Source: Apostichopus japonicus (lineage: Eukaryota > Echinodermata > Holothuroidea > Aspidochirotida > Stichopodidae). Taken from it: 64,000 nucleotides of DNA. The translations under genes and the position numbers were made by a program. Each line of letters begins with the position of its first letter. Positions within the stretch are counted from its first letter, which is position 1. The stretch covers positions 22,121,917-22,185,916 of the forward strand of contig NC_092571.1 of NCBI RefSeq assembly GCF_037975245.1, given 5' to 3'. The notes below the pieces were generated by a model. The model had not been told where the DNA came from and searched no databases. It was given only the letters and a program-made list of their open reading frames with translations. Of this stretch, positions 61,033 through 64,000 are shown in pieces.

Positions 61033-63914
61033 TGGTTCGAACCCCGGGTGATGACGTCTTTTGCCGATCTTTTACAGCAAGTGCCTACACGGGGAGCTGT
61101 AAGTATTAGTTAATCCACCTAATATCTCAGTCCATACAGTGGCGCGATGGCTTGGCGCACTGTGCGAGCTGATGATCGAGACTCTCTTTTGCATCCGTGG
61201 TTCGAACCCCGGGTGATGACGTCTTTTACAGCAAGTGCCTACACGGGGAGCTGTAAGTATTAGTTAATCCACCCAATATCTCAGTCCATACAGTGGCGCG
61301 ATGGCTTGGCGCACTGTGCGAGCTGATGATCGAGACTCTCTTTTGCATCCGTGGTTCGAACCCCGGGTGATGACGTCTTTTGCCGATCTTTTACAGCAAG
61401 TGCCTACACGGGGAGCTGTAAGTATTAGTTAATCCACCTAATATCTCAGTCCATACAGTGGCGCGATGGCTTGGCGCACTGTGCGAGCTGATGATCGAGA
61501 CTCTCTTTTGCATCCGTGGTTCGAACCCCGGGTGATGACGTCTTTTACAGCAAGTGCCTACACGGGGAGCTGTAAGTATTAGTTAATCCACCTAACATCT
61601 CAGTCCATACAGTGGCGCGATGGCTTGGCGCACTGTGCGAGCTGATGATCGAGACTCTCTTTTGCATCCGTGGTTCGAACCCCGGGTGATGACGTCTTTT
61701 GCCGATCTTTTACAGCAAGTGCCTACACGGGGAGCTGTAAGTATTAGTTAATCCACCTAATATCTCAGTCCATACAGTGGCGCGATGGCTTGGCGCACTG
61801 TGCGAGCTGATGATCGAGACTCTCTTTTGCATCCGTGGTTCGAACCCCGGGTGATGACGTCTTTTACAGCAAGTGCCTACACGGGGAGCTGTAAGTATTA
61901 GTTAATCCACCTAACATCTCAGTCCATACAGTGGCGCGATGGCTTGGCGCACTGTGCGAGCTGATGATCGAGACTCTCTTTTGCATCCGTGGTTCGAACC
62001 CCGGGTGATGACGTCTTTTGCCGATCTTTTACAGCAAGTGCCTACACGGGGAGCTGTAAGTATTAGTTAATCCACCTAACATCTCAGTCCATACAGTGGC
62101 GCGATGGCTTGGCGCACTGTGCGAGCTGATGATCGAGACTCTCTTTTGCATCCGTGGTTCGAACCCCGGGTGATGACGTCTTTTACAGCAAGTGCCTACA
62201 CGGGGAGCTGTAAGTATTAGTTAATCCACCTAACATCTCAGTCCATACAGTGGCGCGATGGCTTGGCGCACTGTGCGAGCTGATGATCGAGACTCTCTTT
62301 TGCATCCGTGGTTCGAACCCCGGGTGATGACGTCTTTTGCCGATCTTTTACAGCAAGTGCCTACACGGGGAGCTGTAAGTATTAGTTAATCCACCTAATA
62401 TCTCAGTCCATACAGTGGCGCGATGGCTTGGCGCACTGTGCGAGCTGATGATCGAGACTCTCTTTTGCATCCGTGGTTCGAACCCCGGGTGATGACGTCT
62501 TTTACAGCAAGTGCCTACACGGGGAGCTGTAAGTATTAGTTAATCCACCTAACATCTCAGTCCATACAGTGGCGCGATGGCTTGGCGCACTGTGCGAGCT
62601 GATGATCGAGACTCTCTTTTGCATCCGTGGTTCGAACCCCGGGTGATGACGTCTTTTGCCGATCTTTTACAGCAAGTGCCTACACGGGGAGCTGTAAGTA
62701 TTAGTTAATCCACCTAATATCTCAGTCCATACAGTGGCGCGATGGCTTGGCGCACTGTGCGAGCTGATGATCGAGACTCTCTTTTGCATCCGTGGTTCGA
62801 ACCCCGGGTGATGACGTCTTTTGCCGATCTTTTACAGCAAGTGCCTACACGGGGAGCCGTAAGTATTAGTTAATCCACCTAATATCTCAGTCCATACAGT
62901 GGCGCGATGGCTTGGCGCACTGTGCGAGCTGATGATCGAGACTCTCTTTTGCATCCGTGGTTCGAACCCCGGGTGATGACGTCTTTTACAGCAAGTGCCT
63001 ACACGGGGAGCTGTAAGTATTAGTTAATCCACCTAACATCTCAGTCCATACAGTGGCGCGATGGCTTGGCGCACTGTGCGAGCTGATGATCGAGACTCTC
63101 TTTTGCATCCGTGGTTCGAACCCCGGGTGATGACGTCTTTTGCCGATCTTTTACAGCAAGTGCCTACACGGGGAGCTGTAAGTATTAGTTAATCCACCTA
63201 ATATCTCAGTCCATACAGTGGCGCGATGGCTTGGCGCACTGTGCGAGCTGATGATCGAGACTCTCTTTTGCATCCGTGGTTCGAACCCCGGGTGATGACG
63301 TCTTTTACAGCAAGTGCCTACACGGGGAGCTGTAAGTATTAGTTAATCCACCTAACATCTCAGTCCATACAGTGGCGCGATGGCTTGGCGCACTGTGCGA
63401 GCTGATGATCGAGACTCTCTTTTGCATCCGTGGTTCGAACCCCGGGTGATGACGTCTTTTGCCGATCTTTTACAGCAAGTGCCGACACGGAGAGCTGTAA
63501 GTATTAGTTAATCCACGTAATATCTCAGTCCATACAGTGGCGCGATGGCTTGGCGCACTGTGCGAGCTGATGATCGAGACTCTCTTTTGCATCCGTGGTT
63601 CGAACCCCGGGTGATGACGTCTTTTACAGCAAGTGCCTACACGGGGAGCTGTAAGTATTAGTTAATCCACCTAACATCTCAGTCCATACAGTGGCGCGAT
63701 GGCTTGGCGCACTGTGCGAGCTGATGATCGAGACTCTCTTTTGCATCCGTGGTTCGAACCCCGGGTGATGACGTCTTTTGCCGATCTTTTACAGCAAGTG
63801 CCTACACGGGGAGCTGTAAGTATTAGTTAATCCACCTAATATCTCAGTCCATACAGTGGCGCGATGGCTTGGCGCACTGTGCGAGCTGATGATCGAGACT
63901 CTCTTTTGCATCCG
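61033..63914. repeat. Near-regular L-S dimer segment
   Basis: The array returns to almost strict L-S alternation with one L-L at 62633-62962. It is similar in plan to the left edge of the window. The L monomer near 63461 has three private changes close together (GTGCCGACACG, GGAGAGC and CCACGTAA). Confidence 0.85.
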
Positions 63915-64000
63915 TGGTTCGAACCCCGGGTGATGACGTCTTTTACAGCAAGTGCCTACACGGGGAGCTGTAAGTATTAGTTAATCCACCTAACATCTCA
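63915..64000. repeat. Partial monomer at the right window edge
   Basis: An S monomer begins here and is cut by the window end after 86 bp. The array therefore continues beyond both edges, and neither true boundary is visible. Confidence 0.97.

Larger units (their letters stand above)
1..64000. repeat. Uninterrupted satellite DNA array of 154/165-bp monomers
   Basis: The same unit repeats head to tail in one orientation from the first to the last base. Hand tiling from the TGGTTCGAAC phase point gives 226 monomers of 165 bp and 173 of 154 bp, then an 86-bp partial copy. The sum matches the observed coordinates after eight small deletions (18 bp in total). No inversion, insertion or unique spacer was found. 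The L consensus is about 51% GC. It has 11 CpG sites per 165 bp, close to the number expected from base composition. Monomer length is near nucleosome-plus-linker size, as in many centromeric satellites, but no centromere function can be shown from sequence. No gene is present in any part of the window. Confidence 0.99.

Noticed and set aside
1-64000. CRISPR array
   Set aside because: The units are head-to-tail with no unique spacers, and the whole 154/165 bp is repeated.
1-64000. A gene-based novel system such as a defence island or biosynthetic cluster
   Set aside because: There is no coding sequence or unique sequence anywhere in the window to support one.

Overview
The whole 64 kb is one uninterrupted head-to-tail satellite DNA array. 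I see no protein-coding gene, no recognisable intact RNA gene, no intact transposon and no stretch of unique sequence. The DNA is almost certainly eukaryotic, because a pure tandem array of this length with nucleosome-sized monomers and nested higher-order duplications is typical of a centromeric, pericentromeric or other heterochromatic block. The species cannot be read from the sequence.

The basic unit has two length forms. The long form (L) is 165 bp and the short form (S) is 154 bp; S lacks an 11-bp segment. Monomer phase is set here at the TGGTTCGAAC motif. Tiling by hand gives 399 complete monomers (226 L, 173 S) from 1 to 63914 plus an 86-bp partial monomer at the right edge. The tiling closes exactly once eight small deletions totalling 18 bp are allowed, and no insertion is needed. 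L and S often alternate as a 319-bp dimer. L usually carries TAATATCTC and S usually TAACATCTC at the same place, with exceptions.

Layout: 1-1595 is five LS dimers. 1596-7997 and 7998-14234 are two diverged copies of a 39-40-monomer higher-order block. 14235-18205 is mixed LS, and 18206-18821 is four S in a row. 18822-37093 is mixed, with a six-L run at 25511-26500 and a 2728-bp offset duplication near 30-34 kb. 37094-42373 is 32 consecutive L monomers with their own sequence subfamily. 42374-64000 is mixed LS with three sets of local duplications (43969-48269, 48743-51314, 57548-61032).

Each monomer holds a 10-bp palindrome matching the pol III B box/tRNA T-loop (GGTTCGAACC), a weak A-box-like element about 51 bp upstream of it, and two inverted repeats. 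One of these forms a strong predicted hairpin overlapping the A-box-like element. The arrangement suggests, but does not prove, that the satellite grew from a tRNA-derived SINE-like sequence. The substitutions defining the 37-42 kb subfamily all keep that hairpin paired in a plus-strand RNA. This, and the layered amplification history, are the most interesting signals.
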